A stretch of 64,000 bases of DNA, from positions 1 to 64,000 of the forward strand of contig CAJTPR010000007.1 in NCBI GenBank assembly GCA_910578275.1, written 5' to 3'. The DNA comes from an uncultured Bacteroidales bacterium. Its GTDB lineage: Bacteria > Bacteroidota > Bacteroidia > Bacteroidales > P3. The stretch's first letter is position 1. The number at the start of each line of letters is the position of its first letter. Of the stretch, positions 10,009 to 17,624 are shown piece by piece. The notes beneath the pieces are model-generated. The model was not told where the DNA came from and made no database searches. It was given only the letters and a program-made list of their open reading frames with translations. The position numbers and the translations under genes were made by a program.

Positions 10009-10031
10009 GTCGCACTTTGATTAAAGGAACA

Positions 10032-10039
10032 CAAATGTA
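10032..10039 (-). promoter_or_regulatory. tonB -7 box
   Basis: TACATTTG on the - strand, 24 bp before the tonB ATG, matches TAnnTTTG. The -33 element is weak. Confidence 0.5.
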
Positions 10040-10065
10040 AGCAAAATTTTGAGATTGGAAACCCT

Positions 10066-11073
10066 TTATTCGTCAAACACGGTTGCCAGGACTACGTCGC
10101 CGGTGATTTTGAGCGTGGAAGGCGAAACGTGCAGGATGTTGTCTTGGCGTGTGTGCCAATGGGGGAAGAATCCGCTTTCGGTGGCGTCGTCATGGTGTAT
10201 GATGTCGATGACGGGAATGCGGGCGATGTCGTTTATGAACAAGTGGTCGTCGATCAGGGCTCCCGTGGCTCGGTTCTGGAAGATGTCGCCATGTCCCATC
10301 AAGGCCGCCTTTTCCCATACCTTGCGCATGATGTCGGGCGCGTAGTACATGGAGGTGGCTTCCATCGTGAAGCAGGGCCTTTCAGTGCCTACCATGTCCA
10401 GCAATATGCCGTATATCGGGCGGTTCCCGTAGGGCAGGTTCTCGCTCCAATGTTGCGACCCCAGGCACCACGTGTATTCGTCGCCCTGCACATGGCGTTC
10501 GTGGTCCGGTTTGCCGGAGTCTTCCAGGTCGAACAGCACGATGTCCACGCCCACCGAGGGGGTATGGTCCCGGAGGAGACGCGCGATTTCGAGCAACACC
10601 GCCGTACCGCTGGCTCCGTCGTTGGCTCCGTCGATGGGGGTACGTGCCGCTTCGGGATCGGGATCCCGGTCGGCGTAGGGACGGGAATCCCAATGGGCGC
10701 AAAGCAGTACCCGTCGCGTTTTTTCGGGAAAGAAAGCCGCCGTCACGTTGTATCCTTTCAGACGCACCTTGTCCCAGCGCAGGCTTTCGAATTCCTGTAC
10801 CTGCACCGTCGCGCCGCAGGATTCCAGTTGCCGTGCCAGATATGCGGCGCAGGCTTTTTGGGATCCGGAATTGGGGATTCTCGGTCCGAAAGCCGTTTGG
10901 GCGCGCACGAACGCCATGAGGGAATCCGGATGGCAGGCCGGTACGCGGGTCTTTTGTGTGGATGCGGGGGTTTGGCGGATTCCGGCCTTCCCCTTCTTGG
11001 GTTGGCAGCAGGCAAGCAGGCAGGCCGTCAGCAGAAGCGGCAAGATGCCTGCCACGCGCGGATTCGATCGCAT
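10066..11073 (-). CDS. Glutaminyl-peptide cyclotransferase (M28 family lipoprotein)
   Basis: Predicted zinc-dependent enzyme that turns N-terminal Gln of exported proteins into pyroglutamate. The 335-residue product has a lipoprotein signal (LTAC at 15-18, or Cys22). M28-type metal-site motifs are visible: HWDSRP, GANDGASG, LFDLEDSG, ILLDMVG and PHWHTRQDN. The order and spacing match the bacteroidetal type II glutaminyl cyclases known from Porphyromonas gingivalis better than a true aminopeptidase. The frame is open far upstream, but that part overlaps pheS out of frame; ATG 11073 starts directly at the signal peptide. It follows pheS by 11 bp in the cyclophilin-pheS operon. An M28 aminopeptidase role is the alternative. 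Confidence 0.85.
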   Translation of the reverse strand: MRSNPRVAGILPLLLTACLLACCQPKKGKAGIRQTPASTQKTRVPACHPDSLMAFVRAQTAFGPRIPNSGSQKACAAYLARQLESCGATVQVQEFESLRWDKVRLKGYNVTAAFFPEKTRRVLLCAHWDSRPYADRDPDPEAARTPIDGANDGASGTAVLLEIARLLRDHTPSVGVDIVLFDLEDSGKPDHERHVQGDEYTWCLGSQHWSENLPYGNRPIYGILLDMVGTERPCFTMEATSMYYAPDIMRKVWEKAALMGHGDIFQNRATGALIDDHLFINDIARIPVIDIIHHDDATESGFFPHWHTRQDNILHVSPSTLKITGDVVLATVFDE

Positions 11074-11084
11074 AGGACGATGTT

Positions 11085-12110
11085 TTAGAATTGGGCCAGG
11101 AAGCGGCGGTCGTTTTCGGAAAAGAGCCGCAGGTCGTTGACGCGGTAAAGCAGGTTGGCGATACGTTCCACGCCCATGCCGAACGCGAAGCCGCCATAGG
11201 TTCCCGGATCGATGCCGCAGTTCTCCAGCACGTTGGGATCCACCATGCCGCATCCCAGGATTTCCACCCAGCCCGTGCCCTTGCACAATTGGCAACCTTT
11301 GCCGCCGCAGATCGAGCAGGCGATGTCCATTTCGGCCGAGGGTTCGGTAAAGGGGAAATAGGAGGGGCGGAGCCTTATTTTCGTGTCGGAACCGAACATC
11401 TCCTTGGCGAAATGCATCAGTACCTCGCGCAGGTCGGCGTAGGAAACGCCCTTGTCCACGTACAAGCCTTCCACTTGGTGGAAAAAGCAATGCGCCCGTG
11501 CCGAAACGGCTTCGTTACGGTAGACCCGTCCGGGGCAAAGCGTGCGGATGGGCAACGGCTTGGACTGCATCGTGCGGATTTGCACCGAAGAGGTGTGCGT
11601 ACGCAGCGCGATGTCGTTTTGGCCGTTCTTTTCGACGAAGAACGTGTCTTGCATGTCGCGCGCGGGGTGTTCGGGCGCGAAGTTCAGGGCGGTGAACAAG
11701 TGCCAGTCGTCTTCTATTTCGGGGCCGTCCGAGATGTCGAAACCTATTTTGCCGAATATGCGGTAAATCTCCTCCCGTATCAGCGAAAGGGGGTGGCGGT
11801 GTCCGACCGCGTCGTCCACGGGACGGCTCATGTCGAGTTCCTGGTTTCCGTCTGCCGCCTGCCTTTCCTTGCCGAAGTCGTCCTTGGCCTGACGTATCTT
11901 TTCCTGCACGGCGGTCTTGAGTTCGTTCAAGGCCTGGCCGATGCTTTTCTTCAATTCGGGCTGGATTTTCTTGAATTCCTCGAAAAGCTCGTTCATTTCG
12001 CCTTTCTTGCCCAGGATGCGGATACGGTAGTTTTCGGATTCCTCCGCCGAAGCCAGCTTGATTTTCCTGGCTTCTTCGAGCAAATTGTCTATTCTTTCCT
12101 TGAGACTCAT
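11085..12110 (-). CDS. pheS: Phenylalanine--tRNA ligase alpha subunit
   Basis: Catalytic alpha chain of the alpha2-beta2 PheRS. The 341 residues match the family length. An N-terminal coiled coil (about 1-85) is followed by the class II core: motif 2 around RTLCPGRVYRNEAVSARAHC, then FHQVEGLYVDKG, and motif 3 near GGFAFGMGVERIANLLY. An insert with CSICGGKGCQLC looks like a small metal-binding element found in some bacterial PheS. pheT is not next to it, so the beta subunit must be elsewhere. It sits between the cyclophilin gene (12 bp upstream) and the glutaminyl cyclase gene. Confidence 0.97.
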   Translation of the reverse strand: MSLKERIDNLLEEARKIKLASAEESENYRIRILGKKGEMNELFEEFKKIQPELKKSIGQALNELKTAVQEKIRQAKDDFGKERQAADGNQELDMSRPVDDAVGHRHPLSLIREEIYRIFGKIGFDISDGPEIEDDWHLFTALNFAPEHPARDMQDTFFVEKNGQNDIALRTHTSSVQIRTMQSKPLPIRTLCPGRVYRNEAVSARAHCFFHQVEGLYVDKGVSYADLREVLMHFAKEMFGSDTKIRLRPSYFPFTEPSAEMDIACSICGGKGCQLCKGTGWVEILGCGMVDPNVLENCGIDPGTYGGFAFGMGVERIANLLYRVNDLRLFSENDRRFLAQF

Positions 12111-12122
12111 GGAATCGTTTTC

Positions 12123-12809
12123 TTATTTGAGGGTGACGGTCATGCGGATGTCTTCGAGGGGCCTGTCGTTGGGGTCGGTGGCCATGGCGGCGATCTTGTC
12201 GATGATCTCCAGGCCTTCCACCACTTCGCCGAACACGGTGTATTGTCCGTCAAGGAAGGGAGTTCCGCCCACGGTAGTGTAGATTTGCGCGTTCTCGGGG
12301 CTTATGGGGAATCCGCGTTGGCGCAGCATCTCGATTTCCTGCGGAGTGTATGTCCGGCCTTGCACGAGATAGAATTGCGAGGCGGAGGATTCCTTGTTCG
12401 GGTTCACGTTGTCGCCCATGCGCGCCGCCGAAAGCGCGCCTTTCTTATGGATCAGTCCGGGAACGAATTCGGCGGGAACGGTATAGCCAAGGTCGCCCGA
12501 GCCTAGCATTTGTCCCGGTTGCGCGTTCTTCGACTGGGGGTCGCCGCCCTGGATCATGAAATCCTTGATGACGCGATGGAAGAGCGTCCCGTCGAAAACT
12601 TGGGCCTTGGCCAGTTTGACGAAGTTGTCGCGGTGCCGCGGCGTCTGGTTGTACAACTTGATGGTGATGTCTCCCAGTCCGGTGTGGATGACGGCCATTT
12701 GTTCTTTTTCGGGTGCCGGATAGGCGGAAGTGTTTTCTTGCGCTTGCATGGATGTGATGTTCAAGGTGGCGGCGGCCAGACAGGCGAACGCCCAATTCAA
12801 ATATTTCAT
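12123..12809 (-). CDS. Secreted cyclophilin-type peptidyl-prolyl isomerase
   Basis: Catalyses cis-trans isomerisation of prolyl bonds, here in the periplasm. The 228-residue product has a signal peptide (about 1-24, ending near SMQAQ) and a cyclophilin domain with NFVKLAKAQVFDGTLFHRVIKDFMIQGGD, SSASQFYLV and a late GEVVEGLEIIDKI segment. A 25-residue loop before the C-terminal strand is longer than in the E. coli enzymes but usual for Bacteroidota. The frame extends far upstream across comF in another frame; ATG 12809 is chosen because it starts the signal peptide. First gene of the pheS operon. Confidence 0.93.
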   Translation of the reverse strand: MKYLNWAFACLAAATLNITSMQAQENTSAYPAPEKEQMAVIHTGLGDITIKLYNQTPRHRDNFVKLAKAQVFDGTLFHRVIKDFMIQGGDPQSKNAQPGQMLGSGDLGYTVPAEFVPGLIHKKGALSAARMGDNVNPNKESSASQFYLVQGRTYTPQEIEMLRQRGFPISPENAQIYTTVGGTPFLDGQYTVFGEVVEGLEIIDKIAAMATDPNDRPLEDIRMTVTLK

Positions 12810-12854
12810 TTTCAATGCGGTTTTGACCCTTTCAGATAGGATCGTTTCGGCTTG

Positions 12855-12886
12855 CGAATATACGCCAAATGGCTGGCAAATGCAAC
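12855..12886 (-). promoter_or_regulatory. Possible promoter of the cyclophilin-pheS operon
   Basis: GTTG, 20 bp, then TATATTCG on the - strand: one mismatch in each Bacteroidota promoter element. Confidence 0.4.
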
Positions 12887-12907
12887 GATAGGCGGCTTGC
12901 CTTTCCC

Positions 12908-13636
12908 TTACGGGGGAGATGCCAGGGCGACCGCCGAGACGCGGCTGCCGGGAATCCGGAGCAGTTGACGTGCGCAGCTTTCGATCGTGGCTCCGGTCGT
13001 GATCACGTCGTCCACGAGCAGGAAATGCTTGCCGCGCAGTCGCGGGTCGGCGATGGCTTCCCTGTCCAAGGCGAAGCTTTCCTTGACGTTTTCCCAGCGG
13101 GAAGCGCGGTTTTTGCCGGTCTGGCTTTGCGTGGCTTCCTTTTTGTGCAAGAGGCCGTCGCCCAAGGTCGTTCCGGGAAACGATCGCAGCATGCCCGAGG
13201 CGATGCACAGGCTTTGGTTGTATCCTCTTTTCTCGAGCTTTTCCTTGTGCAGCGGTACGGGTACGACATAGTCGGGCGGAGGAAAGATCCCGTCCGTCCG
13301 GATGCGTTCGCCCGCCATCCGGCCAAGGAAAAAGCCGATGTCCTGCCGTCCGTCGTATTTCAATCCGTGCAGCAGACGCTGCATGACGCCTTGTTTGCGG
13401 AAGTGGAATACGGCCGCGGCATGTTCCACCGGAAACCGGCCGGCCAGGTTGAGGAAGACCGGATTTCGCCCGTCCCGCTCTCCGCCCGTGAACGAAAGCC
13501 GGCCGATGCAGTCGCTGCAAAGCAGGCGTTCGCATGGCAGCATTTCCTTTCCGCAGCCGGCGCAGCAGGAGGGATAGAAGAAGTCGACGAGGCTCTTCCA
13601 TGCCGATTCGATCCGTGTGGCGATGGCTCTTTGCAT
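12908..13636 (-). CDS. comF: ComF family protein
   Basis: Phosphoribosyltransferase-fold protein linked to DNA uptake or recycling of imported DNA. The 242-residue product has an N-terminal four-Cys zinc site (CAGCG ... CSDC, about 25-43). The C-terminal phosphoribosyltransferase domain includes VVPVPLHKEKLEKRGYNQ and the PRPP-binding loop LLVDDVITTGAT (about 207-218). This matches intact ComF. A -7 box ends only 5 bp before the ATG, so the mRNA is either leaderless or initiates at a slightly different codon. Divergent from the coiled-coil gene at 13719. Confidence 0.92.
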   Translation of the reverse strand: MQRAIATRIESAWKSLVDFFYPSCCAGCGKEMLPCERLLCSDCIGRLSFTGGERDGRNPVFLNLAGRFPVEHAAAVFHFRKQGVMQRLLHGLKYDGRQDIGFFLGRMAGERIRTDGIFPPPDYVVPVPLHKEKLEKRGYNQSLCIASGMLRSFPGTTLGDGLLHKKEATQSQTGKNRASRWENVKESFALDREAIADPRLRGKHFLLVDDVITTGATIESCARQLLRIPGSRVSAVALASPP

Positions 13637-13660
13637 GTTGGCAAAAATAGGCTAACTTTG
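13630..13660 (+). promoter_or_regulatory. Strong promoter for the coiled-coil gene
   Basis: TTTG (13630-13633), 19 bp, then TAACTTTG (13653-13660): a full match to the Bacteroidota consensus. It overlaps the comF start and its divergent promoter. Confidence 0.72.
13642..13649 (-). promoter_or_regulatory. comF -7 box
   Basis: TATTTTTG on the - strand. It lies within the spacer of the divergent + strand promoter, so the two promoters overlap physically. Confidence 0.5.
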
Positions 13661-13718
13661 TTCCCTTGCGCGTTAAATAGTGTTAAGGCTCGCAGGGTTC
13701 ACGTTAAAAAAAACAAAA

Positions 13719-14609
13719 ATGGCATCTCAAAAAACAAACAGATTCTTGTATGTCGTCATTCTCTTGCTGGCAGTGGCATTGGTCATCATGTCGGTCCGTA
13801 GCCAGAAGGCCGTGAGCGAACGCAACGAAAGTTTCAGCAAAGGCGTCGAATTGAAAGGCGAACTGGACAAGGTGATGGACGAATACACGACCATCAAGCT
13901 GGAAAACCAGGATTTGTCCGCCCAGATGTCCGAAAAAGACAGCATCATCCTTGCCAACCGCGCCGAAATCGAAAAGCTCATCGCCAGCCAGGCCGATTAC
14001 AACAAGATTCGCCGCAAACTCGAATTGCTGCGCAAGATAACACAGGATTACGTGGCCCGTATCGATTCGTTGGTGGTCGAAAACCGTGTATTGGCGGAAG
14101 AAAATACCCAGTTGACGGAGACGGTGAGCCAGTTCAGGCAGCAGAACGATCGCCTGGAGGCCGACAAGGCGCAGTTGCAGGAAAAGGTGACGCTGGCTTC
14201 GGCCTTGAAGGCCTACGACCTGCAAGTGGCCACGGTCCGTCTTCGTGCCGACGGCAAGGAGATTCCTACCGACCGTGCCCGTCGCGTCACGCGCATAAGC
14301 CTGCAATTCACCATCGGTGAAAACAAGATCGTGGAACCGGGCTTGAAGACCGTCTATGCCCGCATTTCCCGTCCCGACGGCGTGGTGATGTCTTTGGGCA
14401 CCGATGACATGTACGCGTTCGAACTTGGCGGGGAAAAACTCCAATATACGTTGAAGCAAGACGTGGAATACCGCAATGAGGCCACGGAAGTGAAGATGTC
14501 CTGGGATCGCAAGGATGTTTCCGTTCCGGCGATGGCGGGCACGTACGACGTGATGCTGTATATGGAGAACGTGGAGATAGGCCGCGGTTCGTTCATGATT
14601 CGCGAATAG
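13719..14609 (+). CDS. Membrane-anchored coiled-coil protein of unknown function
   Basis: A 296-residue protein with a short cytoplasmic N-terminus, one membrane segment (about 9-25, YVVILLLAVALVIMSV), a long coiled coil rich in Glu, Lys, Leu and Gln (about 30-170) and a C-terminal globular beta-rich domain (about 175-296). The C-terminal domain has a VEPGLKTVYARISRPDG segment. I do not recognise a named family, although similar proteins with this layout occur in Bacteroidota. The domain order suggests a periplasmic scaffold tethered to the inner membrane. ATG 13719 is chosen over upstream ATG 13680 because it starts just before the membrane segment and follows an A-rich stretch. Confidence 0.85.
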   Translation: MASQKTNRFLYVVILLLAVALVIMSVRSQKAVSERNESFSKGVELKGELDKVMDEYTTIKLENQDLSAQMSEKDSIILANRAEIEKLIASQADYNKIRRKLELLRKITQDYVARIDSLVVENRVLAEENTQLTETVSQFRQQNDRLEADKAQLQEKVTLASALKAYDLQVATVRLRADGKEIPTDRARRVTRISLQFTIGENKIVEPGLKTVYARISRPDGVVMSLGTDDMYAFELGGEKLQYTLKQDVEYRNEATEVKMSWDRKDVSVPAMAGTYDVMLYMENVEIGRGSFMIRE

Positions 14610-14623
14610 CCAGGGCAAGGAAG

Positions 14624-15559
14624 ATGTTCTTCGGGGTCGACATCGGCGGCACCAATGCCAAGGTCGGCATGGTGGACGGGAGGGGACGTGTGGTGGATCA
14701 CGACACGGTGAAGACGGGCTTGTATCAAAGTCCCGCCGATCTGGTCCTCACATTGGCCTATACGATTCTTCGCCTGGCCAAGGTCAACGCGGCCAAAGTG
14801 GAAGGCATAGGGATATGTTGTCCCAACGCCTGCGCCTTGGACGGGACGGTGGAAAACGCCGCCAATCTCAAATTCAAGGAAAAATTCTCCCTGCTCCGGC
14901 TTTTCAGGAATTATTTTCCCGAGATACCTGTCGCCGTGGACAATGATGCCAATGCGGCCACGATAGGCGAGCAAGTCTATGGAAAGGCAAAAGGATTGCG
15001 GGATTTCCTGTTCGTCACGTTGGGTACGGGCGTAGGCGGCGGCGTGGTATGCGACGGCAAGTTGGTTTACGGTCTCCATGCCATGGCGGGCGAAGTGGGG
15101 CATATTGTCGTCGAACCGGGGGGCAGGCCCTGCGGTTGCGGCAGGAGAGGTTGCCTGGAACGTTACGTGGCCGCCCGGGGCGCGCTTGAAACCTACAAGG
15201 AAATTTGTGCGGAAAACGGGGAGGCTCCCAAGGCCGGGAGTTTCAGGGCCTTTGCCGATCTGGCCTTGGGCGGAGACAGGCTTGCCTTGCAGACCTATGA
15301 GGAAATGGGACGCCATCTGGGGTTGTTCCTGGCCAATCTGGCTTGTGTCACCGCTCCCACGCATATTTTCCTTTTCGGCGGGGTGGCGCGTGTGGGTGAA
15401 ATATTGCTTGAACCCGTGCGCCGGCATTTCAATGAGAATCTTTTGTGCTGCTACAAGAACGGTATCCGTATCGAACTTTCCGGATTGATGTCGTCCGATG
15501 CCGATGCCGCCATCCTGGGAGCTTCCGCTTTGGTGCGTGCACGACTTGCGGGATGTTAG
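14624..15559 (+). CDS. ROK family sugar kinase (glucokinase-like)
   Basis: ATP-dependent hexose or amino-sugar kinase of the ROK family. The 311-residue product shows the phosphate loop DIGGTNAKVG (residues 5-14), the catalytic Asp in VDNDANAA (about 106-112), LGTGVGGG, and the zinc motif CGCGRRGC followed by LERYV. HMAGEVGH supplies the His of the zinc site. Full-length and intact. The substrate cannot be fixed from sequence; glucose is the default for this subgroup. It follows the coiled-coil gene by 14 bp and is probably co-transcribed. Confidence 0.92.
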   Translation: MFFGVDIGGTNAKVGMVDGRGRVVDHDTVKTGLYQSPADLVLTLAYTILRLAKVNAAKVEGIGICCPNACALDGTVENAANLKFKEKFSLLRLFRNYFPEIPVAVDNDANAATIGEQVYGKAKGLRDFLFVTLGTGVGGGVVCDGKLVYGLHAMAGEVGHIVVEPGGRPCGCGRRGCLERYVAARGALETYKEICAENGEAPKAGSFRAFADLALGGDRLALQTYEEMGRHLGLFLANLACVTAPTHIFLFGGVARVGEILLEPVRRHFNENLLCCYKNGIRIELSGLMSSDADAAILGASALVRARLAGC

Positions 15560-15671
15560 GATGAAATTTCCCTGACGATTTATTTGATTGACGGCCACTC
15601 TTTTGGCCTTCCTTGTTTTCTTCTTGCTTCGATAAGGACGGTGTTTCCGGATTATAAGGGAAACGACCGTC

Positions 15672-16118
15672 ATGAAAGAAGAAAGAAACAGGCTGGACGA
15701 TGCGTCCGTTCGCCACGTGGTTCCGGCTGCCGGAGGCTTGGCCCGTCGTCGGAAAAGCGACTATCGCATGGGAATGGCCGGTGAAGTGTTGGCCGCCGCT
15801 TACCTGAAATTGAAAGGTTACGAGGTGGTGACTTCCAACTACAGGTTCGCCCATCGCGAAATCGACCTCATCTTGCGTAAGGACGAGGATCTGGTATTCG
15901 TCGAGGTGAAGACCCGCGCTCCCGACAGTCTGGTCTCCGCCCCGGGTTCCGTGGACTTGCGCAAGCAGATGTTCCTCTATTCGGTAGCCTCCAAATACAT
16001 TCACGAAAACCATTGCACGGAAAACGTCCGTTTCGACATCGTGTGGGTGGAGCGCAAGGGAAGCGCCTGCCGCGTGGTGGAACATATCAGGAACGCCTTT
16101 TCTCCCTATGCGGGATAG
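15672..16118 (+). CDS. YraN/UPF0102 nuclease-fold protein
   Basis: Small protein with a restriction-endonuclease-like fold: REIDLILRKDEDLVFVEVKTR contains the D...E-x-K metal-binding arrangement. Its role is unknown; a Holliday-junction-resolvase-like function has been suggested for the family. The ATG at 15672 gives 148 residues, with about 32 residues of polar N-terminus before the family core MGMAGEVLAAAYLKLKGYEV. An internal ATG at 15768 would give the more usual 116-residue form, so the start is uncertain. No clear promoter lies between the ROK gene and this one. Confidence 0.85.
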   Translation: MKEERNRLDDASVRHVVPAAGGLARRRKSDYRMGMAGEVLAAAYLKLKGYEVVTSNYRFAHREIDLILRKDEDLVFVEVKTRAPDSLVSAPGSVDLRKQMFLYSVASKYIHENHCTENVRFDIVWVERKGSACRVVEHIRNAFSPYAG

Positions 16119-16131
16119 TCGGCCTTGACAT

Positions 16132-16165
16132 ATGCCACCGGCATCGGTTCCCGAGCCCGTGGCAT
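16132..16165 (+). other. Hairpin downstream of yraN
   Basis: ATGCCAC (16132-16138) pairs with GTGGCAT (16159-16165) across a GC-rich loop. There is no T-run, so a termination role is doubtful. Confidence 0.3.
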
Positions 16166-16259
16166 CGTCCTGCCGGCATCTTGCCGAGGCTGCGTCCCGC
16201 GGGCGTGCAGATGGGGGATTCACGCCTTTGCCATGGATCCACCTGCCGTTTGCGCCTGA

Positions 16260-16291
16260 TTTGGCGGTTTCACGGAAATGGCATATATTTG
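16260..16291 (+). promoter_or_regulatory. Promoter of the perR-rubrerythrin pair
   Basis: TTTG (16260-16263), 20 bp, then TATATTTG (16284-16291): both elements match the consensus exactly. A second TAAATTTG lies at 16301-16308. The region is AT-rich and runs into the ATG at 16322. A PerR box may overlap, but I cannot point to a clean one. Confidence 0.75.
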
Positions 16292-16321
16292 CATTTGATA
16301 TAAATTTGTAATTATTTCAAA

Positions 16322-16786
16322 ATGGAAACAAGTGCGAAAAACAACAAGGCCACGGGGCCGTCGCTGTGCCGGCGGCTCAAGGAAGCGGGCGTGAAGCCCT
16401 CCTTGCAACGGCTTGCCGTTTTGGAGCATTTGTGCGCCCGTTACGATCATCCTACCGCCGACATGATATATGCCGGCTTGCACGCCTCCGTTCCCACTTT
16501 GTCGAAAACGACAGTCTATAATACGTTGCGGCTTTTTTGCGAGGCAGGCTTGGCTTGCAGCCTGAACCTTGATGCGGGAAACCAACGTTTCGACGGGCAA
16601 ACGCACCGGCACGACCACTTTATCTGCCGGCATTGCGGCCGGGTGTTCGATGTGCCTGCGGCGGATGCCAAGGCCGGTAGCAGGGCGGAATTGCCGGCGG
16701 GATTGCGTGAATTCGAGGTTTTCCGGACGGAAGTCTCCTACTTCGGGCTTTGCGCGGATTGCAAGGACGAACGGAATAGAGAATAA
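16322..16786 (+). CDS. perR: Fur family regulator, PerR-like
   Basis: Peroxide-sensing repressor of the Fur family, 154 residues. The winged helix includes SKTTVYNTLRLF (about 61-72). Both structural zinc Cys pairs are present: C102/C105 and C144/C147. The five regulatory metal ligands of Bacillus PerR can be aligned as H43, D91, H97, H99 and D110. Asp, not Glu, at the last position is the feature linked to peroxide sensing instead of iron sensing. The gene directly precedes rubrerythrin, a usual PerR target, which supports the call. Probably autoregulated from the promoter just upstream. Confidence 0.85.
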   Translation: METSAKNNKATGPSLCRRLKEAGVKPSLQRLAVLEHLCARYDHPTADMIYAGLHASVPTLSKTTVYNTLRLFCEAGLACSLNLDAGNQRFDGQTHRHDHFICRHCGRVFDVPAADAKAGSRAELPAGLREFEVFRTEVSYFGLCADCKDERNRE

Positions 16787-16813
16787 TTGATAAACCCTTA
16801 AAAACTTACTACA

Positions 16814-17371
16814 ATGGTCAAGACGAAAAAATGGATTTGCACGGTTTGCGGTTATGTTCATGAAGGCGCCACGCCTCCCGAACGTTGTCCCCAATGCGGG
16901 GCTCCCGCCGAGAAATTCAAGGAACTGGTGGAAGAAGATACCTTGAATTTCGTGACCGAACACGTCATCGGGGTCGCCAAGGACTGTGACGATGAAATGA
17001 AAAAGGATTTGAACGCGCATTTCATGGGCGAGGCCACCGAAGTGGGCATGTACCTGGCCATGAGCCGGCAGGCCGACCGCGAGGGCTATCCCGAAATCGC
17101 CGAGGCGTTCAGGCGTTACGCGTTCGAAGAAGCCGAACATTGCGCCAGGTTCGCCGAATTGCTGGGCGAAGTGGTCTGGGATACGAAGACGAACCTTGAA
17201 AAGAGGATGTATGCCGAAGCCGGCGCCTGTGCCGACAAGATGCGTATCGCCACGCGCGCCAAGTCGTTGAACCTGGATGCCATCCACGACACGGTTCATG
17301 AAATGGCCAAGGACGAAGCCCGTCACGGAAAAGGTTTCGCCGCCTTGTTCAACCGCTATTTCAAGAAGTAA
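16814..17371 (+). CDS. rbr: Rubrerythrin with N-terminal rubredoxin domain
   Basis: Non-haem di-iron peroxidase that reduces hydrogen peroxide in anaerobes. It is 185 residues. The rubredoxin domain comes first (Cys9, Cys12, Cys25, Cys28), then a four-helix di-iron domain with EATEVGMYLAMSRQADREGYPEIAEAF, FEEAEHCARFAELLG and HEMAKDEARHGKGF supplying the Glu and His ligands. The rubredoxin-first order is that of reverse rubrerythrins. It follows perR by 27 bp in the same transcript and ends at a strong terminator. Confidence 0.94.
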   Translation: MVKTKKWICTVCGYVHEGATPPERCPQCGAPAEKFKELVEEDTLNFVTEHVIGVAKDCDDEMKKDLNAHFMGEATEVGMYLAMSRQADREGYPEIAEAFRRYAFEEAEHCARFAELLGEVVWDTKTNLEKRMYAEAGACADKMRIATRAKSLNLDAIHDTVHEMAKDEARHGKGFAALFNRYFKK

Positions 17372-17395
17372 GGCGACCTGTCCGGGTCTTATGAA

Positions 17396-17433
17396 AAAAG
17401 CCTGTCCTTGGAAAAGGACAGGCTTTTGTTTTG
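17396..17433. terminator. Shared two-way terminator (rubrerythrin / tRNA-Met)
   Basis: A perfect 14-bp stem (17396-17409 with 17414-17427) closed by a GGAA loop. On the + strand GTTTTG follows; on the - strand a run of six T follows. It therefore can stop the rubrerythrin transcript from one side and the tRNA-Met transcript from the other. Confidence 0.85.
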
Positions 17434-17507
17434 TAGCGGGGACGAGAATTGAACTCGTGACCTCCGGGTTATGAATCCGACGCTCTGACCAACTGAGCTA
17501 CCCCGCC
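17434..17507 (-). tRNA. tRNA-Met (anticodon CAT)
   Basis: 74 nt on the - strand. Acceptor GGCGGGG/CCCCGCT with one G-T pair, D arm AGCTCAGTTGGTCAGAGC, anticodon loop TTCATAA, T arm with GTTCAATTC. No CCA is encoded. The first pair is not the C1-A72 mismatch of initiators, so elongator Met is likely; tRNA-Ile with a modified C34 cannot be fully excluded. Confidence 0.92.
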
Positions 17508-17519
17508 GTGATTGCGGCG

Positions 17520-17550
17520 CAAAGGTAATAATTTTTTGCTTACGGCCAAG
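17520..17550 (-). promoter_or_regulatory. Promoter of tRNA-Met
   Basis: On the - strand CTTG, 19 bp, then TACCTTTG, ending 12 bp before the tRNA 5' end. The -7 box is exact and the -33 box has one mismatch. Confidence 0.65.
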
Positions 17551-17567
17551 AACAAATGAGAATACAC

Positions 17568-17575
17568 TATATTTG
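17568..17575 (+). promoter_or_regulatory. -7 box of the aminotransferase gene
   Basis: TATATTTG, 49 bp ahead of the ATG at 17625. The -33 element is unclear. Confidence 0.45.
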
Positions 17576-17624
17576 CAATTTGGCGTTTAAGGAAAAAACG
17601 GTAAAATTTAATCCGAATCGTGCT

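Noticed and set aside
11091..12506. 471-codon + strand frame across pheS and the cyclophilin gene
   Set aside because: Covers two well-defined genes in antisense and has no recognisable domain.
12123..13601. Single 492-codon - strand frame suggesting a ComF-cyclophilin fusion
   Set aside because: The upstream part is comF read out of frame; the true comF frame and a separate signal peptide at 12809 show two genes.
17434..17507. Initiator tRNA or tRNA-Ile(CAT)
   Set aside because: The acceptor pair is not the initiator mismatch; tRNA-Ile identity cannot be shown from sequence alone, so Met is kept.
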